Shown: in pieces, positions 39,936 through 47,821 of the stretch | Layout of the letters: every line of letters begins with the position of its first letter | Numbering within the stretch: the stretch's first letter is position 1 | Assembly (NCBI GenBank): GCA_964432835.1 | Contig: CAYSPA010000001.1 | Coordinates: forward strand, 1-49,204 | Source of the DNA: B18-G2 sp964432835 | GTDB taxonomy: Archaea; Thermoplasmatota; E2; DHVEG-1; B18-G2 | DNA length: 49,204 nt | Direction: 5' to 3' | The notes under the pieces: model-generated | Told to the model about the DNA's origin: nothing | The model's input: the letters and a program-made list of their open reading frames with translations, nothing else | The model's database searches: none | Made by a program: the position numbers and the translations under genes

Positions 39936-40895
39936 ATGGGAGACATTCTCATACACCACTGGGACACAGATGGGATATGCTCCGCTCATCTGCTCATGAA
40001 ACATCTTGGAGAGAAAATCAGAAACATAACTCCCCAAATAGGAAACTACTGCCTCACCGATGAAGAGATGGATATGCTCGGGGGATTTGACGGGATTTTC
40101 ATTGTCGATATGGCTCTGCCAGAGGACAACATAAAGAGGTTATCCCGATCTTCTGAAGTTACCGTCTATGACCATCACGTACAGAGCTACATGGATTTCA
40201 TACATCACATAAATCCCGTTGCGAAGGGTTCCAGACAGGAGGATTATCCATCATGCACATGGGTACTCAAAGAGCACTTTAAAATCGATACAGATCTGCA
40301 GGTCATTCTCGGAATAATCGGGGATAACGAACACAAGATAAAAGAGAATGGGAGATTCTATGAAATAGTAAGGAAGTTCTGCGAGAGATCTTCCACAACT
40401 CTGGAAGACCTCGTGAGAGCCGTTCATCTCATAGATTCCAACTACAAACTCGGCAAAAAGGATGCCGTTGAGAAAATTCCCCATTATATAGGAGAGATGA
40501 GCATAGATGACATACTGAATTGCGAGGACTGGAACAGAAATCTGGAGACGATAGAGAAAGAGATAGAAGGAGCGATGAATAAAAGACGATCCGTTGGGAA
40601 AAACCTAGAGATGATAGATATAGAATCGCCTTACAATGTGATATCTGAGATAACAAGGCGCCTGGCGTGGAGCACGGGAAAGAATGCGGTGGTGATAAAC
40701 AGGGGTTTCTTTCCAGATAAATCCCAGATTTATGTGAGAACGTCAACCATGGATCTATCAAATCTCATAGGCAAACTGAAATCCATGGGTTATAACGTTG
40801 GTGGTAAACCAAAGGTTCTGGGTGCAATCGTACCCAAAAAATCTACTGATATGGTGGTGAATGAAGTCCTTAAATTCTTGGAGGGTGAGAATTGA
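39936..40895 (+). CDS. DHH/DHHA1 phosphoesterase, candidate PAP phosphatase
   Basis: 319 residues. The DHH domain begins ILIHHWDTDGICSAHLL (His and Asp metal ligands), with IFIVDMALP and the signature VYDHHV near residue 70. A DHHA1-like C-terminal part contains AVVINRGFF and GYNVGGKPKVLGAIV. DHH enzymes hydrolyse short oligonucleotides or 3'-phosphoadenosine 5'-phosphate (PAP), as NrnA does. Position between ATP sulfurylase and a sulfotransferase-like gene suggests PAP removal, but this is inference; RecJ-like or oligoribonuclease activity is also possible. Its stop overlaps the next start by one base. Confidence 0.85.
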   Translation: MGDILIHHWDTDGICSAHLLMKHLGEKIRNITPQIGNYCLTDEEMDMLGGFDGIFIVDMALPEDNIKRLSRSSEVTVYDHHVQSYMDFIHHINPVAKGSRQEDYPSCTWVLKEHFKIDTDLQVILGIIGDNEHKIKENGRFYEIVRKFCERSSTTLEDLVRAVHLIDSNYKLGKKDAVEKIPHYIGEMSIDDILNCEDWNRNLETIEKEIEGAMNKRRSVGKNLEMIDIESPYNVISEITRRLAWSTGKNAVVINRGFFPDKSQIYVRTSTMDLSNLIGKLKSMGYNVGGKPKVLGAIVPKKSTDMVVNEVLKFLEGEN

Positions 40896-41455
40896 TGGTG
40901 AATTATATTGTGTCTGGTCTTGAGAGAAGTGGAACATCGATGATGATGCAGATTTTATACAGAGGCGGGGCGCCGGTGGCATTTGATGACAAGAGAAAAC
41001 CGGATTATCACAATCCCAAAGGATACTTTGAGCTGGAAGGTGGCAAAATCATCAACAAACTCATGGAGGGCTCCTTTCCGATAGAGAAGTACGATGGGAA
41101 GTTTATAAAGGTGACAGCTTACGGTTTGAGATTCCTCCCGCGGAGGGATTACAAGATTATATACATGACGAGAAACATCGATGAAATAATAGATTCCATG
41201 GAGAAGATGTGTGGTCCAATAAATAGGGAAGAGGAAAAGCCGCTGCTGGAAAAACTCAACAGATTGACAATCAAACTCATGGATGAAAGAGAAGATATGA
41301 CGTATATAATTGTCAGGTACAACGATGTTATAAGGAATCCAAGAAAAGAGATCGAGAGGGTAAACGAGTTCCTTGGAGGCATGCTCGATGTGGATGAAGC
41401 TGTAAAGGCCGTGGATAAGAAGCTTTATAGAAATGTGAGGGAGGTGAGACCATAA
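40895..41455 (+). CDS. sulfotransferase-like P-loop protein
   Basis: 186 residues. The 5'-phosphosulfate-binding loop is SGLERSGTSMMMQIL at residues 7-21. The second PAPS-contact pattern, with an Arg and a Ser in IIYMTRNIDEIIDSME, lies near residues 88-103. This is a short sulfotransferase-fold protein; known members transfer sulfate from PAPS to sugars or other hydroxyl or amine groups. The acceptor is unknown. It sits directly before APS kinase, which makes PAPS. The ATG at 40895 is chosen over a TTG three bases earlier because of the GGAGGGTGAG site. Confidence 0.8.
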   Translation: MVNYIVSGLERSGTSMMMQILYRGGAPVAFDDKRKPDYHNPKGYFELEGGKIINKLMEGSFPIEKYDGKFIKVTAYGLRFLPRRDYKIIYMTRNIDEIIDSMEKMCGPINREEEKPLLEKLNRLTIKLMDEREDMTYIIVRYNDVIRNPRKEIERVNEFLGGMLDVDEAVKAVDKKLYRNVREVRP

Positions 41456-41460
41456 GTGGA

Positions 41461-41970
41461 GTGACGGTATGGTTTACCGGTTTGCCGTGCTCCGGTAAAA
41501 CAACGATAGCGAGAGAAGTTATGAAAAGACTGGAAGGCAAATATGATGTCGAGTTGCTGGATGGTGATACCGTAAGAGATTACATAAGAAACAGGGATTT
41601 TTCGAGGGAAGGTAGAAACAAACACCTGAGATACATAGCGCTGATGGCGAGATTACTCTCAAAGAGAGGGGTGATCGTCCTCTGCTCCTTCGTGAGTCCA
41701 TACAGGGAGAATAGGGATTTTGCCAGAAAGATAAACGATAACTTCGTGGAGGTCTACGTGAAGGCACCTTTGGAGGTTTGCATAGAGAGGGATGTGAAGG
41801 GCATGTACAAAAAGGCACTGAACGGAGAGATAAAGGGCTTTACCGGTATAGATGACCCCTACGAAGAGCCAGATGATCCCGAACTGGTCATCGAGACGGA
41901 TAAAGAGACACTTGAGGAATCCACAAATAAGGTTCTAAACAAACTTCGAGAACTTGGCTATATAGATTAA
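41461..41970 (+). CDS. cysC: APS kinase (adenylylsulfate kinase)
   Basis: 169 residues. The P-loop is FTGLPCSGKTTIA at 5-17 (often GLSGAGKT in other species). Family features are LLDGDTVRDYI, LCSFVSPYRENRDFAR with the conserved Ser-Pro-Tyr-Arg, and KGFTGIDDPYEEPDDPEL near residue 120. It phosphorylates APS to PAPS, the sulfate donor. GTG start; it follows the sulfotransferase-like gene by five bases and precedes the permease by one base. Confidence 0.95.
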   Translation: MTVWFTGLPCSGKTTIAREVMKRLEGKYDVELLDGDTVRDYIRNRDFSREGRNKHLRYIALMARLLSKRGVIVLCSFVSPYRENRDFARKINDNFVEVYVKAPLEVCIERDVKGMYKKALNGEIKGFTGIDDPYEEPDDPELVIETDKETLEESTNKVLNKLRELGYID

Positions 41971-41971
41971 A

Positions 41972-42757
41972 ATGTTCACCATAGACATCGGTGGCTTGGA
42001 GATAGGAATTTCCATCACCATAGTGTTACTCGCATTCATATGCGAACTCATAAACTCATTACTTGGCGGAGGGCACGGAACCCTGATGACTCCTCTCCTG
42101 ATACTATTGGGCTATACTCCACTTTCCATAGTACCTGCGGTCCTGCTTGCTGAAATAGTGAGTGGCTTCCTCGTGAGCGTGGCCCATCACAAGTACGGTA
42201 ACGTAAACTTCAGGATGGACTCAAACCATCTCAACGTCGCTCTCGTTCTCGGTGTATGCAGTGTGATCGGCGTGGTTATTGCGGTTGTAACCGCCATAAA
42301 CATCTCCACCTATATCTTGGAGATGTATATTGGCATTCTCCTTACCGCGGTGGGCATTATTATGATAACGAGCATGAAGATCAAGTCCACCTTCTCATGG
42401 AGAAAGGTGCTCGCCCTCGGAATCTTTGCATCTTTTAACAAGGGCATAAGTGGAGGAGGGTATGGACCTATAATCACCGTTGGTCAGCTCCTTACAGGAT
42501 TCAACAGTAAAGAATCCGTGAGCATCAGTTCACTGGCCAAGAGTATAACGTGTGTTGTGGGATTCATCGCCTATATCCTGCTGTACAGAAATATAGACAC
42601 CGTTCTTCTTCCCTCTCTTGTAATGGGTTCGATATTCTCCGTTCCAATATCTGTATTTGTTGTCAAAAGATTGCATGAAAAGAAACTCAGGATACTCATA
42701 GGTGCTGTCACAATAATCTTGGGTTCATCTACTCTCATCAGGTTGTTGCTGTTCTGA
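41972..42757 (+). CDS. TauE/SafE family membrane permease
   Basis: 261 residues with about eight hydrophobic segments. Family motifs are NSLLGGGHGTLMTPLLILLG near residue 26 and the second repeat SFNKGISGGGYGPIITVGQL near residue 152. TauE/SafE proteins move anions such as sulfite, sulfoacetate or related sulfur compounds. Being last in the Sat/CysC operon suggests sulfate uptake, or export of a sulfonate or sulfite; the substrate and direction are not shown by sequence. Confidence 0.9.
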   Translation: MFTIDIGGLEIGISITIVLLAFICELINSLLGGGHGTLMTPLLILLGYTPLSIVPAVLLAEIVSGFLVSVAHHKYGNVNFRMDSNHLNVALVLGVCSVIGVVIAVVTAINISTYILEMYIGILLTAVGIIMITSMKIKSTFSWRKVLALGIFASFNKGISGGGYGPIITVGQLLTGFNSKESVSISSLAKSITCVVGFIAYILLYRNIDTVLLPSLVMGSIFSVPISVFVVKRLHEKKLRILIGAVTIILGSSTLIRLLLF

Positions 42758-42787
42758 TCGATATGAAGTTGATACTCACAAAAACCC

Positions 42788-42797
42788 TCTTAAAACA
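42788..42797 (+). promoter_or_regulatory. TATA-like element for the alcohol dehydrogenase gene
   Basis: TCTTAAAACA lies 24-33 bases before the ATG at 42821. It marks the dehydrogenase as a separate transcript from the sulfation operon. Confidence 0.35.
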
Positions 42798-42820
42798 ATT
42801 TTACCATTTATGGTGATGCC

Positions 42821-43834
42821 ATGAGAGCGATGGTTTTAGAGAAGATCACCCGGGTTGAGAATGAACCGCTCAAACTCAGGGAAGTGAAGATACCGGAGAT
42901 ATCGGAAAATGAGATCCTCGTTAAGATATCTGTATGCGGTGTATGCCATACAGAGCTTGATGAGATAGAGGGGAGGGTGAAGCCAAAACTCCCGGTAATT
43001 CCGGGACACGAGATAGTGGGATACGTCGAGAAGACGGGAAGCGGAGTGAAAAGATTCGATACGGGCGACAGGGTGGGAATAGGATGGATATACTCCGCAT
43101 GTGGAGAATGTAAGTTCTGCAAAAGCGGTAGAGAAAACCTGTGCTACAATTTCAGAGCCACGGGATGTGATGAAAATGGCGGTTATGCGGAATACATCAA
43201 GATAAATGAGAACTTCGCCTATCCAATTCCCGACACCTTTTCTGATTCAGAGGCTGCTCCTCTGATGTGCGCCGGCGCCATAGGCTACAGGGCGCTGAGA
43301 CTTACACAGATGAGGGATGGAGATACCATAGCACTCTATGGTTTTGGTGCATCGGCACATATAGTGATACAGATCGTTAAGCATCTTTATCCAGACTCTC
43401 AGGTATTTGTGTTCACAAAACGAAGGGATGATGAGCCGAGCAAACTCGCAAGAAAGATGGGAGCTGACTGGGTTGGGATTACTGGAGATACACCTCCAGA
43501 GAAATTTGATAGAGCCATAGATACAACCCCCGTGGGTATTCCGGTTGCAGAAGCTCTGAGGAACATGGAGAGGGGAGGGAGGCTTGTGATAAACGCCATC
43601 AGGAAAGAGACAAAGATTCCAGAGATGGACTATGCCAACCATCTGTGGGAGGAGAAGGAGGTAAAGAGCGTTGCGAATATAACAAGGAAGGACATAGAGG
43701 AATTTCTCAAGATAGCTGCTGAGATACCGATAAAGCCAGAGGTGAAAGAATTCAAACTCGAAGAGGCAAACAGGGCACTTGTTATGTTGAAACATGGAAA
43801 ATACAGAGGGGCTGGCGTTTTGAAAGTAATTTAA
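42821..43834 (+). CDS. zinc-dependent alcohol dehydrogenase (MDR family)
   Basis: 337 residues. The catalytic zinc site is VCGVCHTELDEIEG near residue 39 (Cys) with IPGHEIVGYVEKTG (His, Glu) near residue 66. The structural zinc site has four cysteines in CGECKFCKSGRENLC near residues 92-106. The coenzyme-binding region has ALYGFGASAHIVI near residue 175. Substrate unknown; the pattern resembles thermophilic primary-alcohol dehydrogenases. It ends convergent with the radical SAM gene, overlapping by four bases. Confidence 0.92.
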   Translation: MRAMVLEKITRVENEPLKLREVKIPEISENEILVKISVCGVCHTELDEIEGRVKPKLPVIPGHEIVGYVEKTGSGVKRFDTGDRVGIGWIYSACGECKFCKSGRENLCYNFRATGCDENGGYAEYIKINENFAYPIPDTFSDSEAAPLMCAGAIGYRALRLTQMRDGDTIALYGFGASAHIVIQIVKHLYPDSQVFVFTKRRDDEPSKLARKMGADWVGITGDTPPEKFDRAIDTTPVGIPVAEALRNMERGGRLVINAIRKETKIPEMDYANHLWEEKEVKSVANITRKDIEEFLKIAAEIPIKPEVKEFKLEEANRALVMLKHGKYRGAGVLKVI

Positions 43835-45525
43835 CCGAATGAAACCCCCATTTCCAGAAATTTCCTGGTCACATCCGCATCATCCAGGATGCGGAACAGC
43901 TCATCTTCATTTCTGATGGGTCTATTCATGATTATTCTTAGTGCCCTTTTTTCTCCTATACCGGGAATAGCCTTCAGTGTTTCAACGGGGACGCTGTTTA
44001 TTTTTATGGGATATGGCAGAGCGGTAACCGAGCGGTAACCGTGGTCTGTGATTTTGACATCCATGAATTTTCCGAGTTCGATCTTTCCGGGAATACCGAC
44101 TAGGATGGGATAACTTCCGAGTTGTCTTGCAAAGGTAATTTTTCCGATATGGATTTCCGTGTAAACATCCCTCATAATGGTTCCCTCTGGAACCACCCTT
44201 CTCAGCATCTCTCTGTCTATCTTTTCCCTCACCATTCTCTTGAATCGTTTGAACAACTCCATGTGCCTCTTCATTATCCTGTTTCCCACTTCATACATCC
44301 TCGTTCCGGGCAGAGGAATAACCTGTCTGAGATTTATCCTGCGAATCAGCAAACCTCTATCCAGTATCTCTTTCAGAAGATCAAGATCGCGAACGAACGT
44401 TTCTTTACTTTCTCCCTTCAATCCAAAAACGAAGTTCAATCCCGGCAGAAACTCGGGCAGACCATTGTATCCCCTTTTTGAGCCAACCTCATTTATTATG
44501 CTGACCGCTTTGATAACATCTTCGGGATATGCCTTCAGATTGTTTTCCCTTATTACTTTTGGGTCTGCACTCTCCACACCAAAGGCTGCAACATCCCCCG
44601 GAGTGTGATACTTGATGATGATCTTTGCTATCCTTTTGCACTCATCCGGATATCTGGCTATCACTCCAGGATTTGCGTTATCCACATGTAGCGTTTTTAT
44701 ATCGGGGGCAACATTCCTTATGCCTCGAAAAAGCCTCTCGATCTCATCGGGGGATGGTTTTGGAAATTCTTCCCTGCCGGTATCGATGGCTCTGTACGAG
44801 AATATGCAGGGTTGATTACCTATCCTGAAATGTCTGATTCCATGCCGGTAGAGAGAGGAGATCTCCGCCACTATGTCTTTTACTTCTCTGAAGACGGGCA
44901 AACCTTTCAAAGGCTCTATGCAAAAAGAACAGCCTCCCGTTATAGATCTCGGACAACCCCTGTAGGTTTCTATCTCCGCTATGATATAATCCGGGTAGTT
45001 TGGATGCTGTTTGACAATACCCGCCCCTCTTATGGCAAACTCTCTTATCTCTGTGTAATCTTCTCTCGTTGCATCAGGGTCAGCATCTCCACCCTTCAGA
45101 AATTCTTTCAGAAAAATCTCTCCATCTCCTTTCACAACAAAATCAAATACATCCCTGACCTCCCTCGGCTTTACTCCTCCAGCCACACCGAAACCGAATC
45201 TGCCCGCAGGTCCGCACAGTATCTTTACCGGTCTGTTTACCTTTTCCAGATATTTTCTTATCTCCTTGGGGTGGGCGGGATACGTGGAGAGATACCTTCC
45301 CGGTACAGCCATTCCCGCTATTACAGCAATGATATCAAAGACATCGAGTTCCCGAATCGTTACATTACCTCTTCTCAAATCATCGATGGTGATGTATCTC
45401 ACATCTGCGTCTCTATCAATGCTCCAGGCGGCGCCTGCAAGGTATCGCGGATATGGGCTTATGTAGGGAGGTACACCGAGGCATGTGGGCTCATCCACGT
45501 ATCCATCGAGAATCGCTATCCTCAT
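43831..45525 (-). CDS. radical SAM protein with C-terminal helix-hairpin-helix (COG1031-like)
   Basis: 564 residues from the ATG at 45525, which overlaps the upstream stop by ATGA; an earlier frame start at 45558 is less likely. The N-terminal region (about 1-180) contains a Rossmann-like part, as in B12-binding or related domains. The iron-sulfur motif is CPRSITGGCSFC near residue 201, giving an unusual C-x7-C-x2-C instead of C-x3-C-x2-C. The C-terminus has AIPGIGEKRALRIIMNRP, an HhH nucleic-acid-binding motif. This arrangement matches an uncharacterised archaeal radical SAM group; the substrate may be RNA or DNA. Confidence 0.85.
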   Translation of the reverse strand: MRIAILDGYVDEPTCLGVPPYISPYPRYLAGAAWSIDRDADVRYITIDDLRRGNVTIRELDVFDIIAVIAGMAVPGRYLSTYPAHPKEIRKYLEKVNRPVKILCGPAGRFGFGVAGGVKPREVRDVFDFVVKGDGEIFLKEFLKGGDADPDATREDYTEIREFAIRGAGIVKQHPNYPDYIIAEIETYRGCPRSITGGCSFCIEPLKGLPVFREVKDIVAEISSLYRHGIRHFRIGNQPCIFSYRAIDTGREEFPKPSPDEIERLFRGIRNVAPDIKTLHVDNANPGVIARYPDECKRIAKIIIKYHTPGDVAAFGVESADPKVIRENNLKAYPEDVIKAVSIINEVGSKRGYNGLPEFLPGLNFVFGLKGESKETFVRDLDLLKEILDRGLLIRRINLRQVIPLPGTRMYEVGNRIMKRHMELFKRFKRMVREKIDREMLRRVVPEGTIMRDVYTEIHIGKITFARQLGSYPILVGIPGKIELGKFMDVKITDHGYRSVTALPYPIKINSVPVETLKAIPGIGEKRALRIIMNRPIRNEDELFRILDDADVTRKFLEMGVSFG

Positions 45526-45731
45526 TCTCTCATCGTAATGGCTTTTATTGAGCAACAACCTCTCTTTTCATCAAACCACTCGCATCTCACCCCAAGACAT
45601 CTCACCAGATTCCCATGCCTGCTCATAACCGGACAGTACCCGTTCATGATGGAGAAATGGACAATGGTGTAGATTTTGGTTTCCATCACCTTCGACAGAG
45701 GGAGAATGACCATCTCATCCACACCCTTCAA
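45522..45731 (-). CDS. small Cys-rich protein coupled to the radical SAM gene
   Basis: 69 residues from a TTG with an AAAGGAG site about eight bases upstream. Five cysteines lie in the C-terminal half: YCPVMSRHGNLVRCLGVRCEW and GCCSIKAI. The spacing suggests a metal or iron-sulfur site. The stop overlaps the radical SAM start by ATGA, so the two are coupled. A longer frame to 45902 lacks protein-like sequence upstream. No named family recognised. Confidence 0.7.
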   Translation of the reverse strand: MKGVDEMVILPLSKVMETKIYTIVHFSIMNGYCPVMSRHGNLVRCLGVRCEWFDEKRGCCSIKAITMRE

Positions 45732-45760
45732 TCTTTCATCTCCTTTCGCATATCTGCGAT

Positions 45761-45952
45761 TCAATGGGCACGGCATCGAATCCCCGATTTCTTCTCGCCC
45801 TTTTTGCGAAAGGTCAGCGCGATCGGGAGGGAGGTCGCTCGTCTGGTTATAGCTTCGCTCACAATTCCGTTTATCGGAAAACCCACATCGAAAGCGAGCC
45901 ATTCCCGTGATGTGTATATAAGTTCCCGGGAGAAATCCATGACAAGCGTCAT
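45761..45952 (-). CDS. small protein of unknown function
   Basis: 63 residues; the ATG overlaps the HTH gene stop by ATGA. The sequence MDFSRELIYTSREWLAFDVG is protein-like, and no in-frame stop interrupts it; a basic tail ends it. It has no recognised family. It could be a real small gene of the operon or an artefact of a frameshift joining it to the Cys-rich gene downstream, though the reading frames do not clearly continue each other. Confidence 0.45.
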   Translation of the reverse strand: MTLVMDFSRELIYTSREWLAFDVGFPINGIVSEAITRRATSLPIALTFRKKGEKKSGIRCRAH

Positions 45953-46254
45953 TTCTTTTCTCCCAACCTTCTTTTAATCTCTTTGCATATCTTGCATACC
46001 TCGCTGTCTATGGATGACGACCCCCTGAATATCCGGTCGGCAGATTCTCTCAACATTGTGCGAATCTCTTCATCCGGCTCAAAACCTTTTCCCCTTTTCT
46101 CTGTCAGATACTGGGAAACCGCTGCATCGGTGAGTCCCAACCTTCTGGCTATGTCCCTGTTACACATCCCGTAGTCCTCGGAAAGTATCTTTACCACTTC
46201 CTTTCTGATGGATGGTATCACATTCTTAACGATAAACTCACACGGCGGGCTCAT
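45949..46254 (-). CDS. HTH transcriptional regulator
   Basis: 101 residues. A helix-turn-helix lies near residues 32-53 (MCNRDIARRLGLTDAAVSQYL) of the Xre/Cro-like kind found in COG2522 archaeal regulators. A C-terminal pair of cysteines (EVCKICKEIK) could bind metal or sense redox state. The start ATG is 73 bases from the divergent DUF1858 gene, with overlapping promoters between them. Confidence 0.82.
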   Translation of the reverse strand: MSPPCEFIVKNVIPSIRKEVVKILSEDYGMCNRDIARRLGLTDAAVSQYLTEKRGKGFEPDEEIRTMLRESADRIFRGSSSIDSEVCKICKEIKRRLGEKK

Positions 46255-46265
46255 GTTTCACCAAA

Positions 46266-46290
46266 AGTTTAAATAGAGTAATACTATTTA
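46266..46290. promoter_or_regulatory. overlapping divergent TATA boxes
   Basis: AGTTTAAATAG (46266-46276) reads rightward for the DUF1858 gene. CTATTTAGA (46284-46292; minus strand TCTAAATAG) reads leftward about 30 bases from the HTH regulator ATG. Together they form an inverted repeat, AAATAG/CTATTT, explained by the two TATA boxes. Confidence 0.5.
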
Positions 46291-46293
46291 GAG

Positions 46294-46306
46294 TTAACGC
46301 CGTTAA
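46294..46306. promoter_or_regulatory. 13-bp palindrome, candidate operator
   Basis: TTAACG-C-CGTTAA is a perfect inverted repeat. It sits about 20-30 bases downstream of the rightward TATA box, over the predicted transcription start of the DUF1858 gene, and about 40 bases from the HTH gene. It is a plausible site for the HTH regulator. Confidence 0.5.
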
Positions 46307-46327
46307 TATGGATGTAGGGATGAGAAA

Positions 46328-46525
46328 ATGAAAATAACAAAGGATATGACAATTGCAGAAGCCCTCAAATACCCGGGTGTGGGGGAGGTCTTAGCTAAAT
46401 ATGGAATAGGCTGTTTCATGTGTCCCATGATGAGCCTGGAGAGGATAGAGGATATAGCAAGGGTTCACGGCATTGATATAGATACCCTGCTCAAGGAACT
46501 CAACGATGCCGTAAACAAAAAATAA
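46328..46525 (+). CDS. DUF1858 domain protein
   Basis: 65 residues. Family features are ITKDMTIAEALKYPGVGEVLAKYG and the Cys pair in GCFMCPMMSLERIED near residue 33. DUF1858 proteins are small, often disulfide or metal-binding, and found with redox or hybrid-cluster genes; function is not settled. GAT-to-ATG spacing with GGGATGAG gives a ribosome-binding site. The thioredoxin-fusion gene follows 60 bases later, which suggests a thiol-redox role. Confidence 0.88.
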   Translation: MKITKDMTIAEALKYPGVGEVLAKYGIGCFMCPMMSLERIEDIARVHGIDIDTLLKELNDAVNKK

Positions 46526-46585
46526 AACCTGACAACATTTCTTTACTCCGGTATCCGCTTTCCTCTCATATGGAGATGGTGAGCA

Positions 46586-47809
46586 ATGAGACGCGGATAT
46601 CTGTTCATCGCCCTCGTAATCACCGCAGTCCTCCTCTCATTGATCGCGAGCTCTGCGGATGATAAAAAGGTGGTTCTCGAATTCTTTTATTCGTCTCACT
46701 GTGGGGATTGTGAAGAGAAGATGCCCGTGATAGATGAGATAGAGCGGGAGTACGGAGACCAGATCATCGTCTACAGGAAAGACATCTCGACGAGTGAAGA
46801 GTATCTGGAGGAGTGGCAGAGGTATGGTCTCTACGATGTGCCGGCCGTGGTGATAAATGGAAGGACAAAAGTCGATTACTACGGGATCACAAAGGAAAAT
46901 CTCGAGAGTATAATAGACGCCTACCTCTCTGGAAATATAACGTGGGAAGAAAACGCAACCCGCATAGAGCTACCTTTCTTCGGAGTTGTAGATGAAAAGG
47001 AACTCTCCCGCCTCTCCTTACCACTCCTCGCGATCGTCCTCGGTTCGATCGATGGTTTCAATCCATGTTCCTTTTTTGTTCTCATAGTGTTGCTGAACTT
47101 GCTCATCTATGCGGGTTCTAAAAGAAAAATTGCCCTTATAGGAGGAATCTTTATTTTCTTCTCAGGTTTCATATATTTTATCTTCATGTCCGCCCTGCTC
47201 AACATATTCGCACTGACCTCGCACATCGCTATCATCACAGTGCTTGCTGGAGTTATAGCGTTATTTCTGGGTTCGCTCAACATAAAGGACTTCTTTTTCT
47301 TCAAGAAAGGGATAAGTGCGAGCATACCGGATAGCAAAAAGCCAAAACTGTACAAGCGCATGCGCTCCCTGCTAAAAACATCGAGATTATCATCTGTAAT
47401 CGCTGGAACGATCGTTCTCGCGATATCCGCAAATACTTATGAACTGTTCTGCACGCTCGGTTTCCCGATGATCTTCACGAGAGCGCTGACTTTGCATGAC
47501 CTGCCCACCGCGGTATATTATTTCTACCTGATTCTGTACAACATCGCGTATGTTATTCCTCTGATCGTCATTGTCACAATATTTGCCGTCACCCTTGGGA
47601 GAAAAAAACTCACCCGATCGCATGGCAGGTTTTTGAAACTGGTGTCAGGCACCCTAATGTTCTCGCTTGGAATCGTCCTTCTCGTAAATCCACCTCTCCT
47701 TAACAACCCCATCGCATCGGTGGCGATCCTCGTTTCCGCAATATCGGTATCTGCAATTCTGCATCTCATCTGGGAAAAATTCAGAGTATCATCTGAAGGG
47801 ACTGCTTGA
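46586..47809 (+). CDS. thioredoxin-like domain fused to CcdA/DsbD-like membrane domain
   Basis: 407 residues. A signal or anchor lies at 4-24. The thioredoxin-fold domain (about 28-110) has the active site HCGDC in FYSSHCGDCEEKMP and a cis-Pro in DVPAVVING. About six hydrophobic segments follow from residue 145. The membrane part contains GFNPCSFF and ELFCTLGFP, whose Cys-Pro contexts resemble the redox cysteines of CcdA/DsbD. Such proteins carry electrons across the membrane to reduce extracellular disulfides. A fusion in this order, with the thioredoxin domain first, is less common than separate genes. Confidence 0.85.
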   Translation: MRRGYLFIALVITAVLLSLIASSADDKKVVLEFFYSSHCGDCEEKMPVIDEIEREYGDQIIVYRKDISTSEEYLEEWQRYGLYDVPAVVINGRTKVDYYGITKENLESIIDAYLSGNITWEENATRIELPFFGVVDEKELSRLSLPLLAIVLGSIDGFNPCSFFVLIVLLNLLIYAGSKRKIALIGGIFIFFSGFIYFIFMSALLNIFALTSHIAIITVLAGVIALFLGSLNIKDFFFFKKGISASIPDSKKPKLYKRMRSLLKTSRLSSVIAGTIVLAISANTYELFCTLGFPMIFTRALTLHDLPTAVYYFYLILYNIAYVIPLIVIVTIFAVTLGRKKLTRSHGRFLKLVSGTLMFSLGIVLLVNPPLLNNPIASVAILVSAISVSAILHLIWEKFRVSSEGTA

Positions 47810-47821
47810 AAGAAAATGCAG

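Noticed and set aside
45761..45902. Single frameshifted gene joining the 63-residue protein and the Cys-rich protein
   Set aside because: The Cys-rich gene has its own ribosome-binding site and start, and the sequence upstream in its frame is not protein-like.
46271..46289. AAATAG...CTATTT inverted repeat as a repressor site
   Set aside because: It is explained by two divergent TATA boxes. The neighbouring TTAACGCCGTTAA is the better operator candidate.
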